Notes: generated by a model not told the origin, from the sequence alone. A stretch of DNA of 64,000 nucleotides from Sulfurimonas crateris (GCA_945870785.1 CAMBTK010000003.1:1-64000); one strand, 5' to 3'. Shown: positions 26,844 to 37,700, counted from the stretch's first letter. Program-made: numbers and translations.

Positions 26844-27557
26844 CTATTTAGCCAAAATACGGCTTAAAACTTGCTCGTAAGCCACTTTAAGACCGCCTAA
26901 ACCTTGACGAAATCTATCTTTATCCATCTTCTCGCCACTATCCATATCCCAAAAACGACAATTATCAGGGCTAATCTCATCTATGAGAATGATATTTCCA
27001 CTGCTGTCTTTACCAAACTCAAGTTTAAAATCAACTAGATTTAGCCCCTTTTGAGCAAAATAAGGCTTTAGTATATCATTTATCTGTCTAGCCATTCTAC
27101 GAAGTTTATCAAGCTCATCTTGATACTCAACAAGCCCTAAAATAAGCGCATGTTGATCATTTAGTTTTGGGTCTCCAAGCGCATCATCTTTATAATCAAA
27201 CTCAACTAAAGTAAAAGGAAGAACTGTTCCGTCTTTTATCCCAAGGTTGCGAGTTAGACTTCCAGTGGCAATATTTCTAACGATTACTTCAATAAGGATA
27301 ACTTTTGTTTTTTTGTGAAGCAGATGATTGTCATCTAGCATCTTTACAAAGTGAGTTTTTATACCATGATTTTCTAGGAGTTTAAAAAGTTCCGTAGATA
27401 TTTTGTTATTTAGTGCACCTTTTCCAGCTTCACTAGATTTTTTCTCTCCGTTGAATGCAGTCAAATCATCTTTAAACTCTGAAATAAGCAAATTTGCATC
27501 ATCAGTACTAAATAACTTCTTTGCCTTACCCTCATAAATCAGTTCTCTTTTTTCCAT
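26844..27557 (-). CDS. purC: SAICAR synthase
   Basis: Phosphoribosylaminoimidazole-succinocarboxamide synthase, step 7 of purine synthesis, ATP- and aspartate-dependent. The 237 residues show [13 protein letters not shown] at 9-21, VEVIVRN-like [10 protein letters not shown] near 91 and the [12 protein letters not shown] motif near 190. It starts one base after ctpA in the same operon. Confidence 0.96.
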   Translation of the reverse strand: MEKRELIYEGKAKKLFSTDDANLLISEFKDDLTAFNGEKKSSEAGKGALNNKISTELFKLLENHGIKTHFVKMLDDNHLLHKKTKVILIEVIVRNIATGSLTRNLGIKDGTVLPFTLVEFDYKDDALGDPKLNDQHALILGLVEYQDELDKLRRMARQINDILKPYFAQKGLNLVDFKLEFGKDSSGNIILIDEISPDNCRFWDMDSGEKMDKDRFRQGLGGLKVAYEQVLSRILAK

Positions 27558-27558
27558 A

Positions 27559-28878
27559 CTATTCTCCTTTTGTGATTATTAATGCTTTTAAGATGTCTAT
27601 TGCAGTTTTGAGTTGAAGGTCTTTGTTTATCATCTCGTTACTTATAACTAACTTTGAGTCTGGCTCTGGCAGTTGTGTCTCTTGTTCGCCATCAACTTTT
27701 TCAAGCTCTTCTTCTAGGTGCTTCTTTAAATCAGCCTCTTTTAGTGCAAACTCATTTTTAGTTGTTTTTACTTCTCCTGGAAAAACTTCAACATCTGGTT
27801 TTACTCCAACTGCTTGAATGGTTCTTCCACTTGGAAGGTAGTATCTTGCGATTGTAAGTTTGATTGCTTCTTCATCAGTTATAGGAAGTACAACTTGAAC
27901 GCTTCCTTTTCCAAAACTGTTTTGACCAACTATAATTCCGCGTTTATGATCTTGAAGCGCTCCACTTACAATCTCGCTAGCACTAGCACTTCCGCCATTT
28001 ACAAGAACAACAAGAGGCACTTTTGTAAGAGTATTGCTTGATTTTGCACTGTAGCTCTCATCGTCTGCTTTGTTTCTGCCTTTTTGTGAAACTATATCTC
28101 CACTGTCAACAAAAATATCTACAAGTCCAACAGCTTGATCAAGTAGTCCGCCAGGGTTATTTCTCAAATCAAGAACAATTCCCTTTGTTGTAGCTTTTTT
28201 CTCTTTTATCGCTTTTGCAACATCGCTTACAACTTTTTTATCAAAACTTGTAACTCTTATATACTGGATGTCAGTTCCAACTGATTTTGCATAAACAGAC
28301 TCAATTGTGATTATTCCTCTTGTTATAGAGATTGCAAGAGGTTTTGTCTCGCTCTCTCTAACAATTGTAAGTTCGATTTTTGTTCCAACTTTGCCACGCA
28401 TAATTGATACAGCTTCATCAATAGTCATGCTAAGAGTTGATTTTTCATTAATTTTTAAAATAATATCACCAGCTTTTATACCAGCTTTGTCTGCAGGAGT
28501 TCCCTCGATAGGAGCGATTACCGTAAGTGCCCCATCTTTTACGCCGACAGTGATTCCAAGTCCGCCAAACTCGCCGTTTGTTTGAACCTTTAAGTTTTTA
28601 TAATCTTTTTGTGTTAGATAGTTTGAGTGCGCATCTAGGTTGCTCATCATACCTTCAAGAGCCTTGTCCATTAGCTCCTCAATTGTTACGTTATCAACAT
28701 TGTATTGTTCAACTATACTTATGACTTTTGTAAACTTAGCCAGAGCTTCGAGTCTTGAAGCCTCTTTACTCTTCTCTTTTTTATCTGTACTTGAAGCAAA
28801 AAGATTTGTAGAAAATAAAAGGGCAAGAGCAACTGTTACTGAGGCAAAACCAAGAGTAATTAGTTTTTTGTTTTTCAT
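27559..28878 (-). CDS. ctpA: carboxy-terminal processing peptidase (S41), CtpA type
   Basis: Periplasmic serine protease with 439 residues. A signal/anchor segment lies at about 6-28, a PDZ domain at about 98-185 ([26 protein letters not shown]) and the S41 core follows. The catalytic serine lies in the [10 protein letters not shown] stretch (296-304, probably Ser299) and the general-base lysine is Lys324 in NSFGKGSVQ. It is the first gene of the reverse-strand operon that continues with purC, purS, purQ, the SH3 gene, plsC and crcB, an association recalled from C. jejuni. Confidence 0.93.
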   Translation of the reverse strand: MKNKKLITLGFASVTVALALLFSTNLFASSTDKKEKSKEASRLEALAKFTKVISIVEQYNVDNVTIEELMDKALEGMMSNLDAHSNYLTQKDYKNLKVQTNGEFGGLGITVGVKDGALTVIAPIEGTPADKAGIKAGDIILKINEKSTLSMTIDEAVSIMRGKVGTKIELTIVRESETKPLAISITRGIITIESVYAKSVGTDIQYIRVTSFDKKVVSDVAKAIKEKKATTKGIVLDLRNNPGGLLDQAVGLVDIFVDSGDIVSQKGRNKADDESYSAKSSNTLTKVPLVVLVNGGSASASEIVSGALQDHKRGIIVGQNSFGKGSVQVVLPITDEEAIKLTIARYYLPSGRTIQAVGVKPDVEVFPGEVKTTKNEFALKEADLKKHLEEELEKVDGEQETQLPEPDSKLVISNEMINKDLQLKTAIDILKALIITKGE

Positions 28879-28907
28879 TATTTATCCTGTGAAATTTAAA
28901 AGAGATA

Positions 28908-28913
28908 TTATAG
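28908..28913 (-). promoter_or_regulatory. -10 box of the ctpA-purCSQ-plsC-crcB operon
   Basis: Read on the reverse strand, TATAAT about 30 bases before the ctpA ATG, with AT-rich sequence upstream. The seven genes behind it have almost no gaps, so it may drive the entire operon. Confidence 0.5.
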
Positions 28914-28984
28914 TAAAAAGCTGTTTAAATAACAATTAGAATTGAGTATTGATACGTGGTAATTTCTATTTAAATTATTTTTAA

Positions 28985-28990
28985 TATAAT
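28985..28990 (+). promoter_or_regulatory. -10 box of the hemerythrin operon
   Basis: TATAAT 30 bases before the hemerythrin ATG, back to back with the ctpA promoter in a 142-base divergent intergenic region. A Shine-Dalgarno aggggt precedes the ATG. Confidence 0.5.
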
Positions 28991-29020
28991 ACGAAAATAT
29001 TAATTATTAGGGGTATATAA

Positions 29021-29461
29021 ATGAGTTCTATAAAAGAATTTTTAGCTGAAGATCATGGTCGTTGTGATGAGCTTTTTGCAAATATGGAAGATGCTGTTGC
29101 AAACTCAATTGAGAGCGCAAAAGATGCTTATGAAGAGTTTGCTAAAAATACAGAGAAGCACTTTCAGATGGAAGAGCGTGTAATGTTTTTAGAGTTTGAG
29201 AATAAAACTGGTATGACACAAGGGCCAACGGCGATTATGAGACATGAGCATACACAAATGAGAGGCTTGCTTGAAGAGATGCGCAAAGCGATTGAGGCTA
29301 AAGATAAAGATAAATTTTTTGGAAACAGTGAAACTTTGATGATTTTAATGCAACAGCACAACATGAAAGAGGAGCAGATGCTATATCCAATGGCACAGCA
29401 ACACTTAAGTGCTGATGCAGAGCGCATTATAGATATGATGAACTCAATGGTTATTGAGTAG
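29021..29461 (+). CDS. hemerythrin-like (HHE) protein
   Basis: Four-helix-bundle diiron protein of 146 residues. Ligand candidates are His13 in EDHGRCDELF, His and Glu in KHFQMEERVMF, the pair in MRHEHTQM, and His/Glu in QQHNMKEEQMLYPMAQQH near 110-126. Such proteins bind dioxygen or nitric oxide, or repair or protect Fe-S enzymes from nitrosative stress. It is cytoplasmic (no signal). It sits 12 bases ahead of a multi-helix membrane protein, so an O2/NO-related pairing is inferred. Confidence 0.85.
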   Translation: MSSIKEFLAEDHGRCDELFANMEDAVANSIESAKDAYEEFAKNTEKHFQMEERVMFLEFENKTGMTQGPTAIMRHEHTQMRGLLEEMRKAIEAKDKDKFFGNSETLMILMQQHNMKEEQMLYPMAQQHLSADAERIIDMMNSMVIE

Positions 29462-29473
29462 AGAAGAGAAGAT

Positions 29474-30772
29474 ATGGATTTTGATGGATTGTCAGTAGAC
29501 CAAGCACCGCCTATATCTGCGCCACTTAGGTTTTTTCTAACTGCGCCGTTATTCGCTATTTTAGCAGGGATATTGATTCTATTTAGCGATGCAGTAACTC
29601 TCTCTAGCAGGTACTCTGTTGAAACGATTGTCATTACACATGCCATAACCATAGGCTTTTTAGGCTTTGTGATGCTTGGTGCGCTTGTTCAAATGTTGCC
29701 AGTATTAGCAGGTGTTAGAATAGCAAAAGTGGGTATTGTCTCTAAAATCTCATACGTATTTTTGCTTTTTGGAACTCTTTTTATGATTTTTGGCTTATGG
29801 TTTGATATTTCAAAAATCACACTCTTGGCATCATTTTTTCTCCTATGCGGGTTTCTTATACTAATCATCTCAATGCTTCTTGCTTTTAGAGGAGTTGTTC
29901 ATGTGACTGCTAGTATAAGAGCTATGATAACTGGCCTCTTTTTTGCTCTTATCATAACGCTTATGGGTGCACATCTGTTGGCATCTTATGGAGTTGGAAA
30001 ATTTTCTGCACTGCACCATGTTTTTGCAAATGTTCATAGCGTATGGGCTATTTTTGGCTTTGCTGGGATTTTAATTATTGGAGTTGCCTTCCATATTTTA
30101 CCTATGTTTTATGTAGCTCCACGGTTTAAGAGATTTTGTAAAAAAAGTGTTGTTATGCTTATAACAACTGGACTTATTCTTTGGCTATTTTTAAATCTTT
30201 TCTTTGACTTTTATTCAACTATCGCCAAAATATGGATAGCGCTCTTTTTTTGGGCATTTGCAACAACTGTGTATCTGAAGTTAAATGCTAGAAGACGAAA
30301 AGTCAGTGATGTGACTGTTTGGTACTGGAGAAGTGCTGCTATATTTATGACACTTGGAACCTTTGCGTGGAGCATAAACGATTTTTTAGATGAAAAATAT
30401 ATTGTAATAGTCTCTATCTTAATAGGAGGCGGATTTATATTTTCTATAATGTCTGGGATGCTATATAAAATAGTTCCATTTTTAGTATGGTTCCATCTTA
30501 ACGCTAAAGGATATATGAGTATACCTACAATGAATGATATGATTGATAAGAGGCTCTCAAAGAGTCAATTTATACTCTTTATACTCTCTTTAATTGGTTT
30601 TATTTTATCATTTTTTATACCCTCACTTCTGAGTGTTTTTGCCATTACCTTTATTTTAAGTATGGCTGTTTTAGAGTACAATATCGTATCTGCAGTGCTG
30701 ATATATTATAAAACACTAAAGAGAAAACCAGACTTTGATATGAGTATGTTTACAATGAAAGCAGAGAATTAA
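29474..30772 (+). CDS. polytopic His-containing membrane protein (heme-copper-oxidase/NnrS-like)
   Basis: Has 432 residues and about 12 hydrophobic segments. Intramembrane histidines resemble haem-ligand placement: His56 in THAITIGFLGFVMLGALVQMLPVL, split here as a long conserved-looking helix; His167; His181/182 and His188 in HHVFANVHSVW; His207 in AFHILPMFY; and His341 in VWFHL. The style recalls NnrS and stand-alone subunit-I-like proteins, but the canonical oxidase copper ligands are not evident, so I do not assign an enzyme. Adjacency to the hemerythrin suggests a role with NO or O2. Confidence 0.6.
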   Translation: MDFDGLSVDQAPPISAPLRFFLTAPLFAILAGILILFSDAVTLSSRYSVETIVITHAITIGFLGFVMLGALVQMLPVLAGVRIAKVGIVSKISYVFLLFGTLFMIFGLWFDISKITLLASFFLLCGFLILIISMLLAFRGVVHVTASIRAMITGLFFALIITLMGAHLLASYGVGKFSALHHVFANVHSVWAIFGFAGILIIGVAFHILPMFYVAPRFKRFCKKSVVMLITTGLILWLFLNLFFDFYSTIAKIWIALFFWAFATTVYLKLNARRRKVSDVTVWYWRSAAIFMTLGTFAWSINDFLDEKYIVIVSILIGGGFIFSIMSGMLYKIVPFLVWFHLNAKGYMSIPTMNDMIDKRLSKSQFILFILSLIGFILSFFIPSLLSVFAITFILSMAVLEYNIVSAVLIYYKTLKRKPDFDMSMFTMKAEN

Positions 30773-30774
30773 AA

Positions 30775-31290
30775 GTGAAAAATATAATACTTATAGGTTT
30801 TATGGGTGTAGGCAAGGGAAGTATTGCAAGGGAAGTTATAAAACTCTCTGATTATATATCAATAGATACTGATGATTTGATAGAGAGTATGGAAAACAGA
30901 GTTGTTAAAAAGATTTTTGAGCAGAGCGGAGAGGCATATTTTCGTAATTTAGAAAAGAAGCTATCTGTATGGCTTGAGAAAAATGTAACAAATACTCTAA
31001 TCTCAACAGGTGGCGGATTTTTTAAACAAGAGAACCTAAAAGACATAGGTTTAGTTGTTTTTTTAAATTCTCCGTTTGATAAGATAATAAAAAGAATAAA
31101 AAATCATCCAAATGCGGTCAAGAAACTTAAAAAAAGACCTCTCTTAAATGATATAAAAAAGGCAAAAGAGCTATACAATGAGCGTTTGCCACAATACGCG
31201 GCAGTTGCAGACATAACCATCGATGTGACAGATAAAAGTGCGCTTGATTGCGCAAAAGAACTTCTACAAAAGGTAAAACAGTATGCATAA
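30775..31290 (+). CDS. aroK: shikimate kinase
   Basis: Phosphorylates shikimate in the chorismate pathway. The 171 residues have the P-loop GFMGVGKGS at 8-16 (Ser in place of the usual Thr), the shikimate-binding DTDDLIE near 34 and the GGGF loop near 79, followed by the KKRPLL lid-like arginine segment near 121. The GTG start lies two bases after the previous stop. The 3' end overlaps the thioredoxin-like gene by 8 bases. Confidence 0.92.
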   Translation: MKNIILIGFMGVGKGSIAREVIKLSDYISIDTDDLIESMENRVVKKIFEQSGEAYFRNLEKKLSVWLEKNVTNTLISTGGGFFKQENLKDIGLVVFLNSPFDKIIKRIKNHPNAVKKLKKRPLLNDIKKAKELYNERLPQYAAVADITIDVTDKSALDCAKELLQKVKQYA

Positions 31291-31699
31291 ATTTTTTATT
31301 TTTCTTCTGATGGGATTTTTAGTAAATCTTATGGGCTCTGAAATAAAGTGGGCAAAAGATTATAATGAGGGCATAAAAAGCGCACAAGCAGCTTCAAAGC
31401 CAGTACTTTTTGTATCATCAAGACACACATGCAAATATTGTGTCGTTTTAGATGAAACAACATTTAAAGATAAGAGAGTTATAGAAGAGCTTAACAAGAA
31501 CTTTGTCTCAATAATATCTTATAGTGATGAGAATGATTATATGCCTAAAGAGTTATGGCAACCAGGAACACCTGCTATTTGGTTTTTGTACTCAGACTCT
31601 GAGCCTATATTTCAGCCACTTATGGGTGCAGTTGATCCAGAAAACTTTTTAAAAGCGTTGGCAATAGTTAGAGAAGAGTTTGCAAAAGGGAAAAAATAA
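31283..31699 (+). CDS. periplasmic thioredoxin-like protein
   Basis: Has 138 residues. A signal peptide (about 1-18) precedes a thioredoxin-fold domain of the Thioredoxin_7/DUF255 type with the redox motif CKYC (Cys50, Cys53) and the cis-proline region TPAIWFLYSD near 93. The electron donor and client are unknown. The gene is embedded between aroK and hisD by overlaps or small gaps, which says little about its function. Confidence 0.8.
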   Translation: MHKFFIFLLMGFLVNLMGSEIKWAKDYNEGIKSAQAASKPVLFVSSRHTCKYCVVLDETTFKDKRVIEELNKNFVSIISYSDENDYMPKELWQPGTPAIWFLYSDSEPIFQPLMGAVDPENFLKALAIVREEFAKGKK

Positions 31700-31702
31700 A
31701 GC

Positions 31703-32995
31703 ATGATTTTTACAACCTCAAAAAGCAATAGTTTTAAAGCAGAGTTCCAAGAGCTTCTAGGGCGTGGAAAAATGGATATAGCACATGTAAGTGCTACTGT
31801 TGGTTCAATTATTGATGATATTAAAAAAAATAAAAACCAAGCATTAAAAGAGCATATTGCTAAGTTTGATAAGTGGACGCCAAAGAGTGATGATGATCTT
31901 AAAATATCAACAGACTCAATGAGTAAGGCTTATGATAATCTTGATAAAAATCTAAAGGCTGCTCTGCATCTTTCATACGATAGAATAAAAATTTACCACG
32001 AAAAACAAAAACCAAGATCTTGGTTTGATGATGAGCCAAATGGAACAATCCTTGGACAAAGAGTAACCCCAGTTGATAGCGCTGGTTTATATATTCCTGG
32101 TGGAAAAGCTGCTTACCCATCTTCTTTGCTTATGAACGTTATCCCCGCTCAAGTAGCTGGTGTAGAAAATATAGTTATCTGTACACCAACGCCAAACAAC
32201 GAGCCAAATGAGCTTCTTCTTGCTGCTTGTCATCTATGTGGAGTAAGTGAAGTTTATAAAGTTGGTGGGGCTAGTGCGATAGCAGCAATGGCATATGGAA
32301 CAGAGACTATACCAAAAGTTGATGTTATAACAGGTCCTGGAAATATCTTTGTTGCAACAGCAAAAAAGATGGTTTTTGGTGATGTAAATATAGACATGAT
32401 AGCAGGACCTAGCGAGATAGGAATTTTAGCAGATGACAGTGCAAATCCTTCGCATATGGCAATTGATATGCTCTCTCAGGCAGAACATGACGAGATGGCA
32501 AGTTCTATACTTATAACTCCTTCGCAAAAGTTGGCAGATGCGGTAAAAATAGAACTTGAAAATTGGCTTAAAAAACTCCCTAGAGAAGAGATAGCAAGAG
32601 AATCTATAGAAAAGAGAGGGGCAATTATAGTAACATCAGATATGCAAGAAGCTATTGATCTTATGAATGAGATAGCGCCAGAACATCTAGAAGTTGCGAC
32701 ATCTTCCCCTTTTGAATTACTGCCACTTATAAAACATGCAGGAGCAATATTTTTAGGACATAACACACCAGAAGCGATAGGTGATTATATGGCAGGACCA
32801 AACCATACACTTCCAACTGGAGGTACAGCTAAGTTTTATTCTCCTCTTGGAGTTGAAAATTTTATGAAAAAAACTTCCATAATCTCATTTAGTGCAAAAG
32901 CTATAAAAGAGATTGGAGAAGAGTGCGCATTGATAGCAAATATTGAGGGTTTAAGCGCACATGAACAATCAGTTAGAGTTAGGCTTGGAAAATAA
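31703..32995 (+). CDS. hisD: histidinol dehydrogenase
   Basis: NAD- and zinc-dependent enzyme making histidine from histidinol in two oxidation steps. The 430 residues contain the PGGKAAYPSS loop near 131-140, the VITGPGNIFVATAKK segment near 209 (NAD region), AEHDEMASS near 253 with zinc ligands, and the catalytic PEHLEV and GPNHTLPTGG motifs near 328 and 368. No other his gene is adjacent, hisC being 20 kb away. Confidence 0.96.
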   Translation: MIFTTSKSNSFKAEFQELLGRGKMDIAHVSATVGSIIDDIKKNKNQALKEHIAKFDKWTPKSDDDLKISTDSMSKAYDNLDKNLKAALHLSYDRIKIYHEKQKPRSWFDDEPNGTILGQRVTPVDSAGLYIPGGKAAYPSSLLMNVIPAQVAGVENIVICTPTPNNEPNELLLAACHLCGVSEVYKVGGASAIAAMAYGTETIPKVDVITGPGNIFVATAKKMVFGDVNIDMIAGPSEIGILADDSANPSHMAIDMLSQAEHDEMASSILITPSQKLADAVKIELENWLKKLPREEIARESIEKRGAIIVTSDMQEAIDLMNEIAPEHLEVATSSPFELLPLIKHAGAIFLGHNTPEAIGDYMAGPNHTLPTGGTAKFYSPLGVENFMKKTSIISFSAKAIKEIGEECALIANIEGLSAHEQSVRVRLGK

Positions 32996-33077
32996 AATTT
33001 TCAAAAATTCACAAAAGAGAAAATTATTATAAAATTATCACATTTTTATAACTAATTTAAGCTTTTTATAGATAGTA

Positions 33078-33126
33078 TTCTTACAATAAGAGTTCTTGTG
33101 TGTGTAAGAAATAGGGACTTTTTTTT
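33078..33126 (+). terminator. possible hairpin and T-run after hisD
   Basis: A 7-bp inverted repeat, ttcttac and gtaagaa, with a 19-base loop, followed a few bases later by eight or more T. The long loop makes this weak; it is the only candidate terminator between hisD and the molybdoenzyme operon. Confidence 0.3.
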
Positions 33127-33134
33127 AAAAGATG

Positions 33135-33177
33135 GGCTATAACAAAATCTTAAAATCTGCCTGCAAATAGGCTATAA
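33135..33177 (+). repeat. direct repeat GGCTATAA upstream of the molybdoenzyme operon
   Basis: Two exact copies of GGCTATAA at 33135-33142 and 33170-33177, 35 bases apart, the second running into the Shine-Dalgarno of the Fe-S subunit gene. This may be regulator half-sites or coincidence. Confidence 0.35.
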
Positions 33178-33186
33178 GGAGAATAT

Positions 33187-33825
33187 ATGCAATTAGGCTT
33201 CCTAGTTGATTTACATCTGTGTATGGGATGTAAAGGGTGTGAAATCGCATGTAAAGTGGAAAATGAAGTTCCACTAAGTACATGGAGACTTCGTGTTAAA
33301 TATGTAGATGTTGGGACTTTTCCAGAGACGAAAAGAACATTTACACCATTAAGATGTAACCATTGTGAGAATGCACCATGTGAGAGAATCTGCCCAGTAA
33401 GTGCGCTTCATTATCTTGAAAATGGCATTGTAAATATTGATAAAGAGCGCTGTATTGGTTGTGCAGGTTGTGTAATGGCATGTCCTTATGGAGCTATATA
33501 TATAGATCCTCAAACACAAACTGCAGATAAGTGTACATATTGTGCTCACCGTGTTGCTTCAAGTATGATGCCTGCATGTGTTGTTGCTTGTCCTGTTCAA
33601 GCAAATATTTTTGGAGATTTAGAAGATCCTACTTCAAATATTTCAAAATATATTCAAGTTCACCAAGGTGGAGTTCAAGTTCGTAAACCTGAAAAAGGTA
33701 CCAACCCTCACCATTACTATGTAGGTGGCGGAAATGTTACGCTTAATCCTCTTGCTTCTCATAGAGTTGATGGACATTCACTATTTAATAATATTACAAC
33801 ACTTCCAGTAGGAGGACACCACTAA
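33187..33825 (+). CDS. four-cluster Fe-S electron-transfer subunit (PsrB/PhsB type)
   Basis: Electron-transfer subunit of a membrane molybdoenzyme, 212 residues with sixteen cysteines in four groups: Cys12/15/18/22, Cys57/60/65/69, Cys89/92/95/99 and Cys116/119/131/135, enough for four [4Fe-4S] clusters as in PsrB, PhsB and DmsB. There is no Tat signal of its own, so it would be exported with the catalytic subunit if periplasmic. Strong Shine-Dalgarno (aaggaga). Its stop overlaps the next start by one base. Confidence 0.9.
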   Translation: MQLGFLVDLHLCMGCKGCEIACKVENEVPLSTWRLRVKYVDVGTFPETKRTFTPLRCNHCENAPCERICPVSALHYLENGIVNIDKERCIGCAGCVMACPYGAIYIDPQTQTADKCTYCAHRVASSMMPACVVACPVQANIFGDLEDPTSNISKYIQVHQGGVQVRKPEKGTNPHHYYVGGGNVTLNPLASHRVDGHSLFNNITTLPVGGHH

Positions 33826-34727
33826 TGGCGGCGCATGAAATCTTAGCAGCAACTAATGCTGTAGTTACATTAGACGTAGCATTACCAGGTATTGTTTGGC
33901 CTTGGCTAGTAACAGTAAATATGTGGGCAAAAAGTATAGGTACTGGTGTTATTTTTATGCTATTTATGCTTCTTAGAATGCATCCAGAGTCAGCTAAGAA
34001 TTTAAGACTTACAACTGCATTGGTTGCTTTTGTATTTATTAATATTTTCTTACTCTTTACGTTGGCTGACTTGCATCAACCATTTAGAATGTGGCATATT
34101 TTTGTATACCCACACTGGAGTTCTGCTATAGCGGTTGGTTCATTTATGGCTTCAATGTTCCTTGGTCTTTTAACTCTTCTTTCATTCTTGGCTTTCAAGA
34201 AAAATGATGTTTTATTTGACAAAGTTCTTCTTTGGACAACAGTTCTTGCTATTCCAGTTACGCTTTATACAGCATCTTTAATGGCTCAATCTACAGCACG
34301 TGAATTATGGCAAATGCCAGCTGAATCTGCTCAGATGATTTTAGCTGCACTTCTTGCAGGTTCTGCAGCCATGATTCTTCTTGGCGGTAATAAGCTATCA
34401 AATGAAGCTAGAAACACTCTAGGAGTAGTTTTGGGACTTAGTGCTTTAATGGCATTCATAATCTATATGTCAGAGTATATTTTTGGACCAATGAAAGCAG
34501 AAGAAATAGCCGCTACAATCGCTTACATTAAAGGTGATGGACCGTACGCTGTTATGTTCTGGATAGGTCAATGGATGACTTTTATCTTACCGATGCTCTT
34601 TATTGTGTTAAGTAGAGTTAGTAAGTCTGATGCTATTTTAAAATTAGCAGCAATTTTGGCATTAGTTGGTTTAGCAATTGTTAAACATGTATGGCTAATG
34701 ATTCCACAATTATTACCAATGAGTTAG
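33825..34727 (+). CDS. NrfD/PsrC-type membrane quinone-interacting subunit
   Basis: Integral membrane anchor of the molybdoenzyme complex, 300 residues with about eight hydrophobic segments and the family pattern of short loops. It begins WPWLVTVNMWAKSIGTGVIF and contains LADLHQPFRMWHIFVYPHWSSAI near 88, resembling the NrfD charged/His-rich loop near the quinone site. It would exchange electrons between menaquinone and the Fe-S subunit. It is coupled to the Fe-S gene and separated from the catalytic gene by 12 bases. Confidence 0.88.
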   Translation: MAAHEILAATNAVVTLDVALPGIVWPWLVTVNMWAKSIGTGVIFMLFMLLRMHPESAKNLRLTTALVAFVFINIFLLFTLADLHQPFRMWHIFVYPHWSSAIAVGSFMASMFLGLLTLLSFLAFKKNDVLFDKVLLWTTVLAIPVTLYTASLMAQSTARELWQMPAESAQMILAALLAGSAAMILLGGNKLSNEARNTLGVVLGLSALMAFIIYMSEYIFGPMKAEEIAATIAYIKGDGPYAVMFWIGQWMTFILPMLFIVLSRVSKSDAILKLAAILALVGLAIVKHVWLMIPQLLPMS

Positions 34728-34739
34728 GGAGAATATTGA

Positions 34740-37700
34740 ATGTATTTAGAAAGTAGAAGAACATTTTTAAAAGGCGCTGCATTTACTGTAGCGGGTGCAA
34801 CAATAGCAAAGGGTGTATTTACAACTGATGTTCTTGCTGAATCGGTCAGTAACAGTAAGTTTACAAATACTCCAGACACAATATCATTTTATCCTCCAAT
34901 GAGTGAATGGAATGATTTTAAAGAGTTAGATGGCGACGACTGGAAAAGAGGCGGTATTGACCGTCATGGTGTAAGAAGTGAGTCAAACCCTGAAGGTATA
35001 GAAGTTAATGATTACATGATAATACCTACTGCATGTTCAAACTGTGAGGCTTCTTGTGGTTTGACTGCATGGATTGACAAAAAAACATTTACTGTTAAAA
35101 AGTATATGGGTAATCCTTTACATCCAGCTTCACGTGGCCGTAACTGTGCAAAAGGTTATGCTGCCCAGTCACAAATGTATGATCCAGATCGTATAGCATT
35201 CCCATTGAAACGTGCTCCAGGTTCTGCACGTGGTGAAGGTAAATGGATTCGTACTACTTGGGACGAAGCTATGACTACTATCGGTAAAAAAATGAGTGAT
35301 ACTATCAAAATAGGCGATGAAGTATCTAAAAAATCTGTAATGTACCATGTTGGTCGTCCAAATGAGAATGGATTTGTTCCAGCTATTTGGCATACACTAG
35401 GTTTAGATTCTTACAACTCACATACAAATATATGTTCAGCGAATGGTCGTACACCAACTATTCAATGGGCTAATGATGATAGAACATCGCCAGATTGGGC
35501 AAATGCTAAGTTAATTTTTCTAAACTCTTCACATGCTGCTGATGCAGGACACTATTTTCAACAATCTGCATCTTTTATAGCAGATGCAAGACAAAAGGGA
35601 GCTAAGCTTGTAGTTATGGATCCTCGTATGTCAAACTCTGCTGGTATGGCAGACCTTTGGATTGCTGCATGGCCAGGAACAGAGCCAGCTGTTTATCTAT
35701 ACCTTACACAGAGAATTCTAAATGAAAATAAAGTCGATAAAGAATTTGTAAAGAAATGGATTAACTGGGAAGTATTTTTAGATAATAAAAAATATTTAGA
35801 CTTTATGGTTAGCAAAGGATATATCTCTAAGCTTCCAAAAGGTGATCAATTTGAAGACTTTATTGAGGTATTAAAAGAGTTATACTCTCCATATACACTT
35901 GATTTTGCAGTTAAAGAGACGCACGTTCCTGGATATAAACTTGAAGCACTTTATGATATGTTTATATGGGCTGGTACAGCAATATCTTCATATTTCTGGA
36001 GAGCTGCTGCTGCTGGAAATCGTGGTGGATGGATGAGCGGTCGTACAGGTTATTTACCACTTGCTCTTCGTGGTGCTATTGGACCAGAAGGTGGTACATT
36101 CTTCCATCACTGGCACGTAATTTCTGTTGCAGGTAAAGGCGGAAGCTCAACTATAGGACAAGGAAAACGTGGAGTAGATATTCCTAAGATAGATGTATAT
36201 AATGAGTTGACATGGCCGCCAGAATGGCCAATATCTTCATATGAGTTATCATTCTTATTGCCACATCTTTTAACAGATACAAAATGGCAAAAAAAATGGA
36301 TAGACAGAGGCTTTAGTGTACCTCAAAAACTATCAGTATATATTCCTCGTATGTATAATCCAGTATGGATTAATCCAGATGGTTTCAGATGGATAGAAGT
36401 TCTTAAAGATGAATCTAAAATGGAACTTACAATGAATCTTTCTCCTGTATGGTCTGAGACTAACTGGTATATGGATTACATCCTGCCAGTTGGACTAGCA
36501 GGTGAGAGACATGACCAACATTCAGAGGCAACAATGCCGGCTCGTTGGACATCTTTCCGTCAGCCAGTTATGAGAGTAGCTCTAGAGAAAATGGGATGGA
36601 AGCCTAAAAATCCAAACCGTGCTACACTTGAAGCACATATCAAAGCTGGTCTTGGAGAAGTTTGGGAAGAGAATGAGTTCTGGTTTGATTTATGTGTGAA
36701 TTATATAGATCCAACTGGTGAGCTTGGCATTAAAAAGATGTGGGAATCAAAGAAAAATCCTGGCAAGCCTGTAACTATATCTGAGTGGTATGATGCAGCA
36801 TTTGGAGATAATCTACCAAATCTTAAATCAACTGCAATGTCAGATGATAGATATAAAAATGCAGAATACCCTGTGTATGAGTACATGAGAGACCATGGTG
36901 CATGGATGGAAGAGAATAATATCTACTCTCCACAAGAGAGAGTGATAAAAGATGACGGTGAAAATTATATTTCACATGGTCATAAGTATGACAAAAAACA
37001 TGTTCATATAGACAAGAGAACAGGCGTTATGACAGTTGAACATGATGGTAAAAAAACATCAATGGGAATTGAAACTGACGGTGTAAAAATGGAAGGTTTC
37101 GCTACAATGGATAAGAAGCTTGACTTCTTCTGTGAGTGGTTGGCAGATGATTGGAAATGGCCAGAATATGCTATTCCATTCTATCCAAGAAATGATCAAG
37201 AGAAAAAAGATATGCTTCATATCGTATCGCATGTAAATCACTCTTATATGACTGAGAAAAACTCGTATGCACTAAATACAGTTTTCCGTCTGCCGTATAA
37301 TATCCATACACGTTCTGCTAACTCAAAGCACCTTATGGAAATTTCTCAAAATCACGATCCAATATGGATTTCAACAGGAGATGCTGCACGTCAAGGATTT
37401 AAGCGTGGAGATGCTATCCGTGTTAGAATTGTAGATAGTGTAACTGGATTAGAATCTGGATATTTTGTTGCAATGGCTGTACCGACAGAGGGTGTTCTTC
37501 CTGGTACATTAGCGTGTTCACACCATGGTGGTCGATGGAAGTTAATTAACTCAGTAACTATTCCAAATGGTGTAACAGATGGAAAAGTTGATTCTCAGCC
37601 AGTATTAAGAAATATGAATGATCCTAAATTTATGGCACACTCTCCTGAAAATGTAGGTAGAGATGGCGCTCAAATTAAAATTGAAGATTACAGCGGAAAG

